This document shows positions 12,881-24,405 of a stretch of 64,000 bases of DNA, piece after piece (position 1 is the stretch's first letter; every line of letters starts with the position of its first letter). The position numbers and the translations under genes were made by a program. Source of the DNA: Opisthorchis felineus (lineage: Eukaryota; Platyhelminthes; Trematoda; Opisthorchiida; Opisthorchiidae). Where the stretch lies: the NCBI GenBank assembly GCA_004794785.1, contig SJOL01000802.1:919217-983216 (forward strand), read 5' to 3'. The notes under the pieces are model-generated. The model did no database searches and was not told the DNA's origin. It saw only the letters and a list, made by a program, of their open reading frames with translations.

Positions 12881-13560
12881 AATTCCGTTGGCATGTGCTA
12901 CAACTTGCGGAAATTGCCGAATCCCCTCTCACATTCCCCTCAAACTGTAAGCAGCTCAGAGGAAGGGTACCTTCACAAGATGAATGATGCTTCGTTTGAG
13001 AGGTCCTTGCTCGAGCATCCAGTCAATGCTCGGCCGTGAGATGTGGACATTGTGATTGAAGGACGCTACACCATCAAGAGGAAGAAAGTCCTTCGCCGCG
13101 GAGTTACTTGTTAGCAAACACCAACCGCACAGTTACAAACTATTGGATAGGAAAGTCAAACTCTCATTTGCACGTTGTTTTTAAAAACTGAGTATCCGTC
13201 TTCTTCTTGAACGCGTCTTCTTGAACTTTCCTGGATATTCATTGACTATCACGCAATTGTAAACGAATGATGCAAAGCAGCTCCACAAATTCCGTAATAA
13301 ACCCCACCTTCCATTGGACGCGAAGCGGAGTCATGAGAAAACAACATACTACTCGCACGCCTCATCAGTAGTATCCGCCGTTACACCGTGTCATGTTGCG
13401 AGTTAACCACATTGCTGACCAGCGCTCGTGGCCGAACGTGTTCGAACTACTGGCCGGGTTCGAAACTCCTCACTGATGTTACATGAGGATGATGATTCTC
13501 AACTGTGCAGTGCTTCTCAGCTTTTCAACACAGACTGGATTCACTTACAAGATGAGTCTT
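12880..13560 (+). mobile_element. Family D element interrupted by family F (copy D3)
   Basis: D sequence runs from about 12880 (the AATTGCCGAATCC and CAGCTCAGAGGAAGG blocks shared with the copy at 23.1 kb) to about 13061. It resumes at about 13392 with GCGAGTTAACCACATTGCTGACC, the CGCTCGTGGCCGAACG head, GGGTTCGAAAC and the CAGTGCTTCTCAGC tail. The hammerhead is decayed. The signal-peptide-like ORF starting at 13483 arises from this SINE tail and is probably not a gene. Confidence 0.7.
13062..13392 (+). repeat. Family F repeat inserted in D (copy F2)
   Basis: Aligned with 8520-8870. It is flanked by TACACC on both sides (CTACACCATC left, TTACACCGTG right), a possible short target-site duplication of D sequence. 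Confidence 0.7.
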
Positions 13561-13561
13561 G

Positions 13562-13925
13562 ATAAGTTTGGAGTCAACGGATATGCGTATACACCTTATT
13601 GTTTGACTTCACAAATGGTGTACGGATATGTCAGCGCGTACTCAGACTGGATTGTGTCGCTGGACTATCCCAGTCACTCAGCTAAATCATCTATCCACTG
13701 TCATTTCCGCAAACATGGGAGTGAAAATATTGCCAACTATGTTTACTCAGTTTTGGAAAAACAGATCTAACCAGTGAGAAGTAACGTACATCTTGTGAAA
13801 TCAAAACACGCTCAGCCTCGCGTAGGAACTGGTAGACCTGCCGACTAATCGACAAATGCCAAGCGGGTTTCAGAAGTTCATGGCGCTACCTGATTGGGAA
13901 GTCCTCACAGGCACATCACCTAGGA
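13562..13925. other. No gene recognised
   Basis: An open frame continues to 13770 downstream of the D tail. It has no recognisable domain, and its start is SINE-derived. Confidence 0.4.
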
Positions 13926-13939
13926 CATGATGGCGACTG

Positions 13940-14090
13940 GGTCGTCGTTCGCGGTCTCGAACAACCCGTCATATCGCTCAATGGTGAGCAGGTTCACCTG
14001 TTGAGATTCAACGATTCGTGTGCATCCAGCATGCGCTGGTGGAGTAGTCGTAACAAGCTAGCCCCGGCACAGTCAAGGTTATACACTATA
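13940..14090 (+). mobile_element. Family C SINE, degenerate (copy C4)
   Basis: It shares GGTTCACCTGTT, GCATCCAGCATGCGCTGGTGGA and TAACA-GCTAG with the copy at 39.6 kb. The hammerhead region is largely decayed. Confidence 0.5.
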
Positions 14091-14094
14091 AGAG

Positions 14095-15055
14095 AGAAAT
14101 TCGATTGCTATGCCCTTCCTGTAACCAGAATACTGGAGCCAGGACAGATGAGAGGATTTTTCAAACAAGGGTGACGTAAATACCTACAACCAACTTAGTG
14201 GAAGAGACAGTACAACGGATTTAGCTGGTGCAAATCTGTTCAGTCTGGAACCCCTTTTTCAAGACAGTCACAGGTAGGTTCTGAGGGGACCGATAATGAG
14301 CGGTCACTATAGAGTGGCGGTAATGTCCTAAATGAGTTTTACTTAGCAGTACTAAGTCTCTGGGTGCATTTTATATGAACATGAATATCGATCATGTGGT
14401 GAGCAACTCTGAGCGTGAAGCCAATTTGAAAAAGGCTGGTGTGAGTCACTGGTACCACCGCAGCTCTCGGTGACCATCGATGTTCTCGGAACACCCGGTA
14501 AACTCAGCACATGTAGTTATTCAGTCATCAACACGTGAACAATTAGTAAAACACGCACAACCGTGCTGTCTGTTTCGGTCCTGTCGTACAGGGCCTTCAA
14601 ATGCACGGGACTCTCAACTAATACGCTGGTAGGATTACAGTAAATTACATTGAACTAATGAAGCTTAGGATTAAAAAATAGAGACATGTCTCTTTGCTGT
14701 CAGATGTACCTGAAGAAAAGCTCTCTCAAAGCTCAAGCAACCGACTCGTTTTCTACCAATCTCTAGAAAACAGTTACATAGTTCCCATTTATTAGTTAAA
14801 TCTGATAACTAATCAGAACGTCAACAAACTCTTGTGGGCAAAAAGTTACATCTGCGGTTAGGTGTAAAAGCTACATACGAAAATGAGACAATATGGATTC
14901 TTCCTCATATGGACACCTGTGTGAACATGGTCAGTTATTCAGATGCGACGAATCAGAGGTTCTTTCATGCCCCGTTGAGGGACCAGGCAACTGAACCCAC
15001 GAGATGCACTGCTGGCGAGCAACTTCGGAACGGTGTAGGCAGAAAGGATGAACTC
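14095..15055. other. No gene recognised
   Basis: Nothing convincing on either strand. Confidence 0.4.
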
Positions 15056-15222
15056 GAGATGACCCAGTGGTTAGAGCGCTAATTTACTGACCTGAAGGTC
15101 CGTGGTTAGAACCCAAACTCGGCATCGCGACTGCTCCTGTCTAGGCTTAGGCACCGTGGCAGTATCTCAGCCCTCAGGTTTCCTTCGGGTGGCATGGCAG
15201 CTATGCACCGGAAGGATGTGAA
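15056..15222 (+). mobile_element. Family A tRNA-derived SINE
   Basis: It has the A-box-like TGACCCAGTGGTTAGAGCG and a mutated B-box (GGTTAGAACCC), then the usual body ending at a short GTGAAC tandem (about 15218-15235). It lies just upstream of the PLE fragment. Confidence 0.85.
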
Positions 15223-15339
15223 CGTGAACGTGAACGAGGCATACAGGACTATCTGGAGAAATCATACAAAAATTTGAGAGCTGTCCAAACACGACAGGTG
15301 CGTCTTATTTCATTTGAAATATGTCGGGATGTCAACAGG

Positions 15340-16175
15340 TATTAAAGCGATCGTTGTACCCATGTTCACTCGGGGGTTAAATGCAACGACCGCGCTAAGG
15401 TCTACATAGGACAGACGGCTAGAGAACTTCACACAAAAGTAGGTGAGCGCAAGAGGAAAATAAGCAGCCTGCCGGGAAAATGAAAGAATGGCGAGGCATT
15501 CACTGGACGCCGGACACAAAAGAGATTTAGAAAATGTTGAAATTTCGAGAGGAGGATTACGATTCACACCGCGGAGACTGTTGTCCGAGAAGGTTGAAAT
15601 TGCCAAGCATCCCAGCGTAAATAGGATAGAAGGCATAGAACTGGCAAACCTGTGGAGCATAGTTTTACATCAGTCGAGCTGATGGTGGTCGAGCGTGGTG
15701 GTGTGCAGTTTTCAGAAAGAGGAGACATCAACAGAAGTAGGTTGGATATGAAGTGCATAAACCAAGCCGACCGAAAATTCCACATAATTCCCCTCAACCA
15801 AACCGTTGTAGCACTCGCAAACCCACATAAACCAACGAGAATTACCAGTGGAACCCAAGGTGAATCACCATTTGAAGCGCCTTGAACCGGAAGATCACAA
15901 ACTCAAACCCGATAAAGATGATTCGAAATTCTCCCAACTCATCAACCGTAACATTTAGGCACCATCACTAACCGAAAAGACCCTTTAACTTATGTTGAAC
16001 GCTGGTCTGATGTGCTAATCGGAGGATATCTGGCTGATTGGTTCTCTGTCTGTCTCTGTTGACCAGCTACGTAACCCACTCGCTTGGCTTGACGAAGCTT
16101 TTCTGTCAAAGCAAAACGTTGTCCAGCTATATAACCACCGAATGTCTACCAAATCCTTCTCAAGCGGAAAGATGG
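15340..16175 (+). mobile_element. Penelope-like element 3' fragment (GIY-YIG endonuclease plus hammerhead tail)
   Basis: Two frames, joined by at least one frameshift near 15480, read as the C-terminal GIY-YIG endonuclease of a Penelope-like retroelement. The first frame has a Cys-containing lead, then KVYIGQTARELHTKVGE. The second has LDAGHKRDLENVE, then AKHPSVNRIEGIELANLW. YIG is the catalytic signature and the RIEG-ELAN tail is typical of the family. No upstream RT is present; a SINE A ends about 120 bp before. The downstream untranslated part runs to a hammerhead-like motif at 16083-16127, matching the tail copy at 27.3 kb. The copy is broken and cannot be active. Confidence 0.8.
16083..16127 (+). 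ncRNA. Degenerate PLE-type hammerhead
   Basis: CTTGGC, then TTGACGA (C3 mutated), stem II GCTTTT/AAAGC, AAAA (G12 mutated), CGTT, then GTCCAG pairing back to CTTGGC. Two core changes make it probably inactive. Confidence 0.55.
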
Positions 16176-16179
16176 ATGG

Positions 16180-19100
16180 ACCATTTTTGAGTTGATCCCA
16201 AGGCGGACTAGCTATCCGGTTCTTGTGAGCAGTTGTGTCCCGGATGGAGGACAGACGTGCTCTGGACAAGAATAACTTTTACATGGCTTCCAGAAGGAGA
16301 AGCTCATCTTCAGTGGCCAACACAAAGGTTTTGACCTCTAAACCTCAGTTGACTGTGGTCTCTATGGTTGTTTCTGTGAGTGAAAATCACTTGGCCAAGA
16401 TAGCAATATTGTGAAGAGATGTCAAGTCATCAGTTTTACGACAAGGTACAATTAACTGTCGTTTATTATGGAAACAATGGACCCATTGCAAACGGCCGGT
16501 AGTTGCTTTGAAGAAGTGCTCTTCTTGGCTTACGCTACTGGAATACATTCATGCATCCGCGTAAAGTGTATCTGTCGACTGACCTTGCTTTAAGACTCAG
16601 TGATTTTGAGTTACCATGTTTGACGTGTCTGCGTTTTCAGAACAGGCTCAGCATCTTTATCGTATGATCACAAGGTAGGGAGCAACATGCAGCTTTACGT
16701 GCTCCAGTGAGATCACCGACCAATGTTGAGCACGCGGCCTTTGACAGCAGGCCCTAGTTCCAGTCATAGAACACGCTGAAGTTCACGGAACAGTAACAGT
16801 TGTCGATGCAAACAACTATAGTCTGAATAAATAGACACCCATTGTTTAAAACTCAGTCAACTTTTTCCAGAGAAAAAATCGATTCATTAGGTTCGATACT
16901 CGACCAAAGAACGACCATTTGTATTTGCGCAATATTCGCACGTAACTTGTTATATGCTATTTCGATAGAAATGCTTACCAATCGATACAATGTGCAGTCA
17001 CGCGCAGCGGCGCATGTAACCGCATTCCAAAAACTCGTTCTTTATCATTTGTAGATGGGATGCATGGCAAGACACAAGCTTCTGCCAGATATTATATGAA
17101 CCCATTTGTCAATTGTTAAGAAGTCGGAAATTTCTTACAATTCAAAGAACTTCAGAGCTCCCGCGATTTCGAATGGAAGCCGATCGATCAATTTTATGGT
17201 TACCTGGCCATTGGTTCTTAGACTACCAGAAGGAAGCCATTCTATGCGGAAAAGCCTAGAAGCATTGTGCAACTGGGGATCATCAGTCAGTCGTGGTCGG
17301 ACGGGATGTCATGGGTTTGAATCACTCCGAAGATTCGTCAGCTACATAGGGTATTAATGATGCCTAACAAGCATGGAACGGCTGTACAATGATTCTCGGT
17401 TGATCAACACAGATCGTAATCACTTGCCGGACGTAACCTCAAGTGAAACTTCAAGCTCTCCTCACTCGGTTACAAGAACCAGATCGACAAACCGTACCAA
17501 TAATGCGGTTGCAAGTTTTATAGTATCACTTTATACTCTATAAAGCCTTATTTTCCGTACTTAACGTGGCTATTTGATGATTACTCTTTCTCCCAGTCGT
17601 TAGCCTCTCAACACGAGGTGACACTGCGTTAACCCGGACGGTTTGATTTCACTGTTTTCCTGATGTTTTTTTCCAAGAAACTTGGAGGACAGTCAAATTT
17701 TCCACTAGTCTGCTCTAGTTCACGGTAAAGCCTGAACGTAGGAAATTTGACCGATGGAAGACGCTGGATGGTTTGGAATCACTGCATTTAAACCCATAAA
17801 GAAAGCGAAACTCATTGTTTAGGGAACTTACCCGGTTTGCAGTGGGAAGAACGCGGGAAGGACGGATGTAGCTGTTGGAACAAAAACAGCGTTCAATAAA
17901 ATATGACAGAACAGACTTTTTCATCGAAAAAGTGTGGATGTGAAAGTAATATGTGAAGGCTGGCGTTGTAAAATCCCAAGGTAAACGGTAAATCAACTGT
18001 AATTCAATGAAGAATACAATCAACCTTCACCCAAAGTAATCCCAGATGTTCTTGATCCAGTAAGGCGGATTTGAGAATATTCTGAACTTGATTATATGGT
18101 TGGATTACTCGTGAAAATGTGGGTTATCCGCAATTTGTTCTTGCGAAATTCTACGGCAGATTTCATAACTAGTTTTACCAATCTCACTGCTACCGCTTAG
18201 ATATCTCAGTCAATCCTTCCAAGTCTACAATTAATCCGGTTTGCTCGTATCAGTAGCGTTTTCCACATCAAGGCATCTGACAGGACCTTCTAGCGCAGAA
18301 TTTACGTTCTGGTTGACAACGTTACAGGCCAGTTTTTAATGTGGTGAACGTGCTTGGTCAGAGAATAAATGACTGATACAGTCCATCCTTCTTATAGCTA
18401 CTTCAGAAAAGTGCTGCGGAAAGGAATTCCTTCACTTCTGCACAATCTGGAAGCACTTTATCCCATTTTTTGTCAGGACTAACTCCAGGGGTTTGTTGAG
18501 ATGCTATATCGTGATCAGAATATTAGCGAGTAGGGAACAAAGGTGAACATAACGTGTGTGTATCGACTGGATGGTTTGTGAGTAATCTTTATTAGCCTCA
18601 TCGACTTCAACGAGATGGCACACTGTCCCATCGACGAAGTTAAGGGTCACGTTCATCGCTGAACGCGGGCTGGGATGCTGTCATGGCTCCCATATCTTAA
18701 CGGGAGGACGATTATGGCCATCAGCCAAAGCCTTTCACTCAAAATCATGACCGCAAGGCAGCGGCTGGGTGCTTGTGTACTACTGCCGTAGTACACGTTT
18801 TAGGGAACACATCGCCATGCTTGTTCCATCCCCCAGCCTGGAGGACCAGGAGACTGTGTTCACCCAACTTCTATCTACTGACCAGCTTGGTATGAGAAAC
18901 TCTGAGGGTGTCAAAGCGTAGCTCAGTGGGTCACAGAGGTACACAAACCGCCACACCGTCCAGTGTCTTTGTAATCTGTAACCGCAATCAATAGAAGGTG
19001 GTAGTTAACCTAACAATGAAAACATCAAAACACCGAAGGAGTCTGAGTCGTACATTGCGTGGGAGAGCATACCCAACGCTCCGACGTCTAACCGGTCACT

Positions 19101-20835
19101 GGCTTGTGGTGTGGATGTAGGTCGACCTCAATCAACAAAAGCAACCTGTTATAAGCTTGGTACGAGATATATGTCAAACATGAAGTGTAGTTTTGGCGGA
19201 CACGAACCTGCTCACTAGGGAGAATTTTCAGAGTCAGAAAGAGAGGGGATAAAATTTCACATTAGAGTATATTCCGTGTCACATTCTCTAAAATGCTATC
19301 CGAAACAGGTCACTCGAATTGAAGTTAGTGCAGCGTTTTCAGCCTCATTTTACCTTCTGTACCAGTCGGTCAGTTTGCAATTGATCTGCAGCAGGATGAG
19401 CATTTTTCAAGGAGAAACGTGCAGCAAATACGGAGTTCACCATCAGGAATATCATCTTTGGATCGTGTAACAATGTAGACTACTGATATTACATGTGAGT
19501 AATGTCTGGCCAGGTGTCAAAGCACCGCCCCCGCATCTGATGGAAGGTTGGTGCACAAAGTACAGAGCCGCTTTGCAGTGATTGTTCATTGTTGTTTAAT
19601 ACTCAGAGAATGTCCAGGGGTGTCTAACAGGAAGCTTGAGTATGTTGACTTTTCAAATACTTTGAGAAAATGCGGTTTTTATTTTCGTGTCTAATAGCTT
19701 GTAACCTCTTAGTTAGGGCTGGCCAACAAACTATTCCGCATTGAAGGGCGTTCTTCCTTCCAATGACCGGCTTACTGTTCTGTAGGTGGTATACAGAGTG
19801 TTTGTGAGCTGGAGAAGAGACGGAGGAACAATGCAGGCAGTTTTTACTGTTGGCCGGGTATTGAGTTATTCGAAAATTCTCTTGTGTCGGGAGCCTGGAG
19901 GGACGAATCCTACGTAAAACGAGCCGTTCTAGAGAAATCATGCTTTTCTATTATTGATAACCCTGTTACACTCACAATATTCTCAGATTCAAGGTTTCTT
20001 AGTCCCCACAAAACCGGAGATTATTGTTTGCTTGAATGTGAGCTACTCCGCGACTGTTCAAACTTACCAGTCATCAGCTTCACCGTGTGACATCATATTC
20101 AAGCCTGTGAGTCTCACTATCTCATGATCTATTCCAAAGTCTTGGTCCTCAAATAACTGATGGCTATTCACGCACTTACCGGACAGAAGCTGTTTTTCAT
20201 TAGCAAATGCGTCAACTAAGTTCCACTGCAGTGGGTGATCTTGACTAATGGAAGTCACGATTGAGGATACCATACAATTCGTGATTGTTTTCAATCACAC
20301 GACCTAGTTTTGTGCAAGATTTCTGTAGTTTTATGGCCATCACATTCACCAGAAAGAATTCAGGTGACTGATAAGAAATTTACAAAAAAAAACTTGGGTG
20401 ATGCTGATTTGTCTCAGTTGACCTCATAATCAGAATGAAGCGGTTCAGGTGAGTTGTGGGTGCCTAAAAATCACCAGGTTGGTTACTGGCGCATTCCGAT
20501 TTTGACATTCCATTGCAATCGCTTACCAACACTGGTTTCAACCACTCGGAATGAAGAGGCGTGGTCAGATTAGCACACTTGCAGCAATAGCCCCGCGTGC
20601 TTTCATATGTCCGGTTGGCTGAAGAACAGAGTATCATACTCTTTTGCGCACCGCACATCCTGAAAGTTATCCAACCAACGCTCCTCACGGTGAGGAGAAC
20701 CAGGGGAATTCGATTGTGGCTTACGCCTGAAGATCTGGTTGCATTTGGAAAGACACAACAAGTCCCTGTACTTTCATTTTCCTGCCCCTCAGGATACATT
20801 CAGCCTTCAAGCAAATTCGCTCTGGTAAACTTTGA
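16180..20835. other. No gene recognised (4.6 kb)
   Basis: This is the longest unexplained stretch. Open frames of up to about 111 codons on either strand have no domain or splice context. I recognise no repeat family. It is probably intron or intergenic sequence. Confidence 0.45.
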
Positions 20836-20837
20836 GC

Positions 20838-21020
20838 TCGAGATAACTCACTGGCGAATTTACTGGCCAGATGTTCAGTGGTTCGAACCCAACCCCAGCA
20901 TTTCAACCGCTCCAGTCTAGGTTTTGGCAACCTGGCAATAGCTCAACCATCATGCTTCCTTCAGGTGGGCAAGGTAGCCGTGCACCGAAAGGGTGTTACA
21001 GCCGAACGATTACTTTTTTA
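20838..21020 (+). mobile_element. Family A tRNA-derived SINE
   Basis: Degenerate A-box, B-box GGTTCGAACCC, and the conserved hairpin TGCACCGAAAGGGTG near the 3' end. Confidence 0.85.
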
Positions 21021-21104
21021 GCTGGCCATCAAACAACTGTGGGGCCATTCCAGATGATTACCGTTTAGTTCACGAGAAACGCCCTGTGGAAGGGTCAGTA
21101 TCAC

Positions 21105-21420
21105 GTCAACAAATAAAATTCACTGGTTGGTTTGCATACCAATTCGATTTTAAAGAGAAACGCAACTGGATTCTAGCTGGATCTCGTCTATTATATTCCT
21201 CAACTGAATGTACTGTACAAAGACTGCCTCATGTTTCAGTTGGTACGATATTCGGGATACCGCAGTACATTTTTTCTTGAAGGAACACCACTGCCGGAAA
21301 CTTCCAAACAGCCCACGACCGTCCTCGTCCTTTGACTTCAATCTCATCATGCAGGCGAAGTCCACTTGAGTCAGCCTCATGTTTTATGTGGACCCAAAAA
21401 AGTGTATTTCAAGACAGTTT
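21105..21420 (-). repeat. Family B repeat, degenerate (copy B3a)
   Basis: It contains CAACTGAATGTACTG, CATGTTTCAGTTGGTACGAT and CAGCCCACGACC in order. The hammerhead boxes are mutated. A plus-strand fragment follows at 21436. Confidence 0.75.
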
Positions 21421-21435
21421 CATGGATTTAGTTAG

Positions 21436-21502
21436 AACCGGGGCTACCTGGAGAACCTCAAGAAAGTTGAGGGTTTGGCAACCTTATGAGTAGTGTGCTA
21501 CG
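21436..21502 (+). repeat. Family B fragment (copy B3b)
   Basis: GGGCTACCTGGAGA, followed by GGTTTGGCAACCTTATGAGTAGTGTG. It is the 3' half of a decayed hammerhead, inverted relative to B3a. Confidence 0.7.
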
Positions 21503-21504
21503 TC

Positions 21505-23135
21505 AAGCAGGTTTTGAAAGTTGCGAACCGCTTATCATTTTAGACAATCTGGTTTATCTGCGATCAAGGAATATCCTCTGATAATTGTTCATCACTCAGT
21601 TATAAAAATTGGGAGCTAAAACTTGAGGAGAATGTAGTCAAGTATGGTAGATGCTAGGTACGCGACCATACAGAAAAACCTTTATGATATTTGGGGGGGG
21701 GGGACGACGGCCTTGCCGTCCCTATCTTACTTTCCTGCTGGCTTACACTGTATTTGTGTATCGACGGACGTTTAGATGCACTCTGTAGGAAGGCAGCCTG
21801 TAGGTTTTATACGACATCACTGTTCACAGCCGTCGGGTCGCTCATCGTGTTGTTAGATTGTGATGGAAGTCATCCTGGAAATTAAGGACAGCTTCACTGA
21901 AGTGTTAGGATCAGTCAATATACCCACGGGTGCATGCTGGTAAACACGTTCGTGCGATCGATAACTCGAGGGAATCTGAGCTGTAATCAGTCCAGTTCAA
22001 TTCAGTGTATATCACAAAACTTGCGGTAATCTTTCACAGCTGTGGTATCAGTTCATTGAATGGTCCATGTGAGCAAATACAATTCGAGGACTGTTTTAAT
22101 CACTCACCTGCCAAGAGCCATGAACCAGTCAAGTGTGAGTGAGTGATACGCATTAATCTCTTAATTATCACCGAGTGGTAAGGTCAACTTCTAGGTGGTA
22201 ATGACCAATTTGGTGAAGCGCAAACGTAGGTTCGGTGCCGAAGTTCAACCAGTTGGTTATGCTGGTCGTTCGGCAGCGGATTCGATGCGGGACCGACTAA
22301 AGTGGCGCACGGCACATGAGTTGGTCACACGATACTCAATCAGGCTTACTGGTATTTTGCATATGCGATCGAACTGGGTACAAATAGACCATGAAAATTA
22401 GCAATCCCGTCTATCTGTGGATGTTCTTTTTTCACTCGAAAGGCCTAATACTGTGTGTAGAAACTGTAATAAATTAGAACTGAAATAGGAGCTGTAAAAT
22501 TCTACGAGCTCTGAAGCCGGACCGGGCGTTGCTAATTAGCCACAGTAATCATACGGCCAGTGAATCAGATAAGCCAACAAACACACACACACACACACGG
22601 AGATATTTTGATCAGTAAATTACACAACATCATGCTAAGCCAGCAAATCAATTATCATACTGCATTTCATATCGAACTCAACTCAGTCCACCAAAATTTC
22701 GAACTAAGACTGGTCAGACGAGGACCACGGTGACCACAGTGAATCTCACTGTCTCTCTATATCTCTCGCCTTGAAGTTTATTCAAATTCGTTTCGATCTA
22801 ACTTATGGACTAAACCACAGTTTTCACAAGTCAATACCTACTTTCTACGGAAGAGTTGGAAGGGTACGTACGAATGGATAGGTACGTCGCCGAAAACTAG
22901 TATTATGTTCTCGGTCTTGAAAGACATACGTACATGTGATTTTCGTTTGAATAACTGAAGGTTATCAGTTGACAGTATTGGGATGCACGGTTTTCATACT
23001 GGCTTGACGGGTCATCACATATCTGACGGACCAAGCCGTGCTCGAGAATCGGCTACTGATGAGAACAAATTGTAACTGAGTTCATGAGAGCGAGAATAGC
23101 GTGATGATCGAAATGCCTAATTTAGTGGCCCCCCT
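21505..23135. other. No gene recognised; poly-G at 21693-21703 and (AC)n at 22579-22598
   Basis: No coding exon supported on either strand. Confidence 0.45.
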
Positions 23136-23139
23136 TCAC

Positions 23140-23500
23140 CAACAGAACGAAACCTTAACGGAAAATTGCCAAATTTCCTCACACCACCGGTCTGTAAGTA
23201 GCTCAGAGGAAGGATAAAATCTATCGAATGAGGGAGAATTCCATCTGAGGAGTCGTTACTCGAAAAGCCAGTCAATTCGTGCCAACGGCGGCGCTATATC
23301 CTGTCCACGTGAGAGCTAATCACACTGATGATTGGACACTCGTGGTCAAACGGATAAATGATCAACCACTGGCGGGAAGGTCACGGATTCGAAATTCTCT
23401 GGGTTTTGTGAGGATAAAACAGCTGCACAGTAGTTCTCAGCTCTTCAGCATAGAACGGCTACAGTGGCAGAACGAAATCCTGCCTGAGACCGGGGACGGT
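23140..23500 (+). mobile_element. Family D element (copy D4)
   Basis: It shows the full order of D blocks: AAATTGCCAAAT, AGCTCAGAGGAAGG, CATCTGAGGAGTCG, CCAGTCA, GGCGCTATATCCTGT, GAGCTAATCACACTG, CTCGTGGTC, CCACTGGC, AACAGCTGCACAG and CTCTTCAGCATAGA. The hammerhead is decayed. Confidence 0.7.
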
Positions 23501-23635
23501 GATTGTTTCCTGTTTATTCTTTAATATAGAGGATTAATAGAGGAATAAACCATTCTGGACTGTCCCATTGAAATACTTCTGGATTTATGTGACATTTCAG
23601 AATAGCTTTTTCACAAAATGTGGCCCCCGATATGG

Positions 23636-23820
23636 CGATGTGGCTCAGTGATTAGAGCGCGAATTTACTGAACGGAAGGTCCGTGGTTCGAATCCAACCT
23701 CTGCCTCTCGACTTCTCCTGTCTAGGCTTGGGCAACCTGGCATTATCCCAGCCCTCGTGCTTCCTTCGAATGGCATGGCAACTAGGCACCGAAAGGGTGC
23801 TACGGCTGAACGAATGTCTT
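23636..23820 (+). mobile_element. Family A tRNA-derived SINE, well preserved
   Basis: A-box TGGCTCAGTGATTAGAGCG, B-box GGTTCGAATCC, and a full body to CTACGGCTGAACGA. The ORF predicted across it is a SINE translation. Confidence 0.9.
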
Positions 23821-23956
23821 TATTACAAAATGTGGCGGACAAATTTTTGTCCAAATGACAGTTTTGTGTATCATACAAGAAACGCCGACCACATGAAAAA
23901 ATCTGAGCAACCGAAACGAATCAGTAGGCGAGGGCAGAACAGGATGCCCTATCTTG

Positions 23957-24110
23957 AAGGAAACTACTCCTAAGGTTGCTGAAATCTCTTCGACAGTCCA
24001 CAAACAATTTCGCCCATCTTGGGACTCACCGGTTTTCCCCCAGGTTTCCTTTCAGTCAAACTTGTGTTCTATTTGAGCCCAAATTGAATGCAACCCACGA
24101 AATGCAGTGA
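23957..24110 (-). repeat. Family B fragment (copy B4a)
   Basis: ACTACTCCTAAGGTTGCTGAA, CTCTTCGACAGTCCAC and GTCAAACTTGTGTTCTATTTG match the B hammerhead region in reverse. The core is mutated. It faces B4b. Confidence 0.75.
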
Positions 24111-24119
24111 CCTGGGTTC

Positions 24120-24405
24120 AAGAAGAACATGAGGATGATTGAAATTGGTCAAATGCGCCTACCTGATGAGCCGAAGGGCGAAACCGGTCGTGGACTGTCG
24201 AACAGTCTTCAGCAAACTTATGAATGGTGCTCCATCAATGAATTATACTTCGATATCTCGAAAATCGTAGCAACTGAGGCATGAGCTGACCCATGTGCAA
24301 CACAATCGTTTAAAGAATATCATCAACGAAAGATATTCAGTTGGGTTCAGGCGAGTCTTCCGTTAAAACGGATTCGGTGTGCAAATGAGTGTTTTTCGCG
24401 AGGAT
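24120..24405 (+). repeat. Family B unit (copy B4b)
   Basis: It runs from a hammerhead at 24155-24200 through CGATATCTCGAAAATCGTA and ATCATCAACGAAAGA to GTGTGCAAATGAGTG. Confidence 0.85.
24155..24200 (+). ncRNA. Type I hammerhead ribozyme motif, core intact (B4b)
   Basis: CTGATGA at 24163-24169. Stem II is GCC/GGC with a GAAG loop. GAAA is at 24180-24183, stem III is ACCGGT, and cleavage is predicted after C24189. The inner stem I GCCTAC/GTGGAC has one mismatch and one G-U. Confidence 0.75.

Noticed and set aside
13360..13385. Hammerhead in family F (CTGATGAG on the minus strand)
   Set aside because: No GAAA box at a usable distance in either copy; only a small hairpin surrounds it.
13483..13770. 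Possible secreted protein with signal peptide
   Set aside because: The hydrophobic start is the tail of a D element and nothing downstream is recognised.
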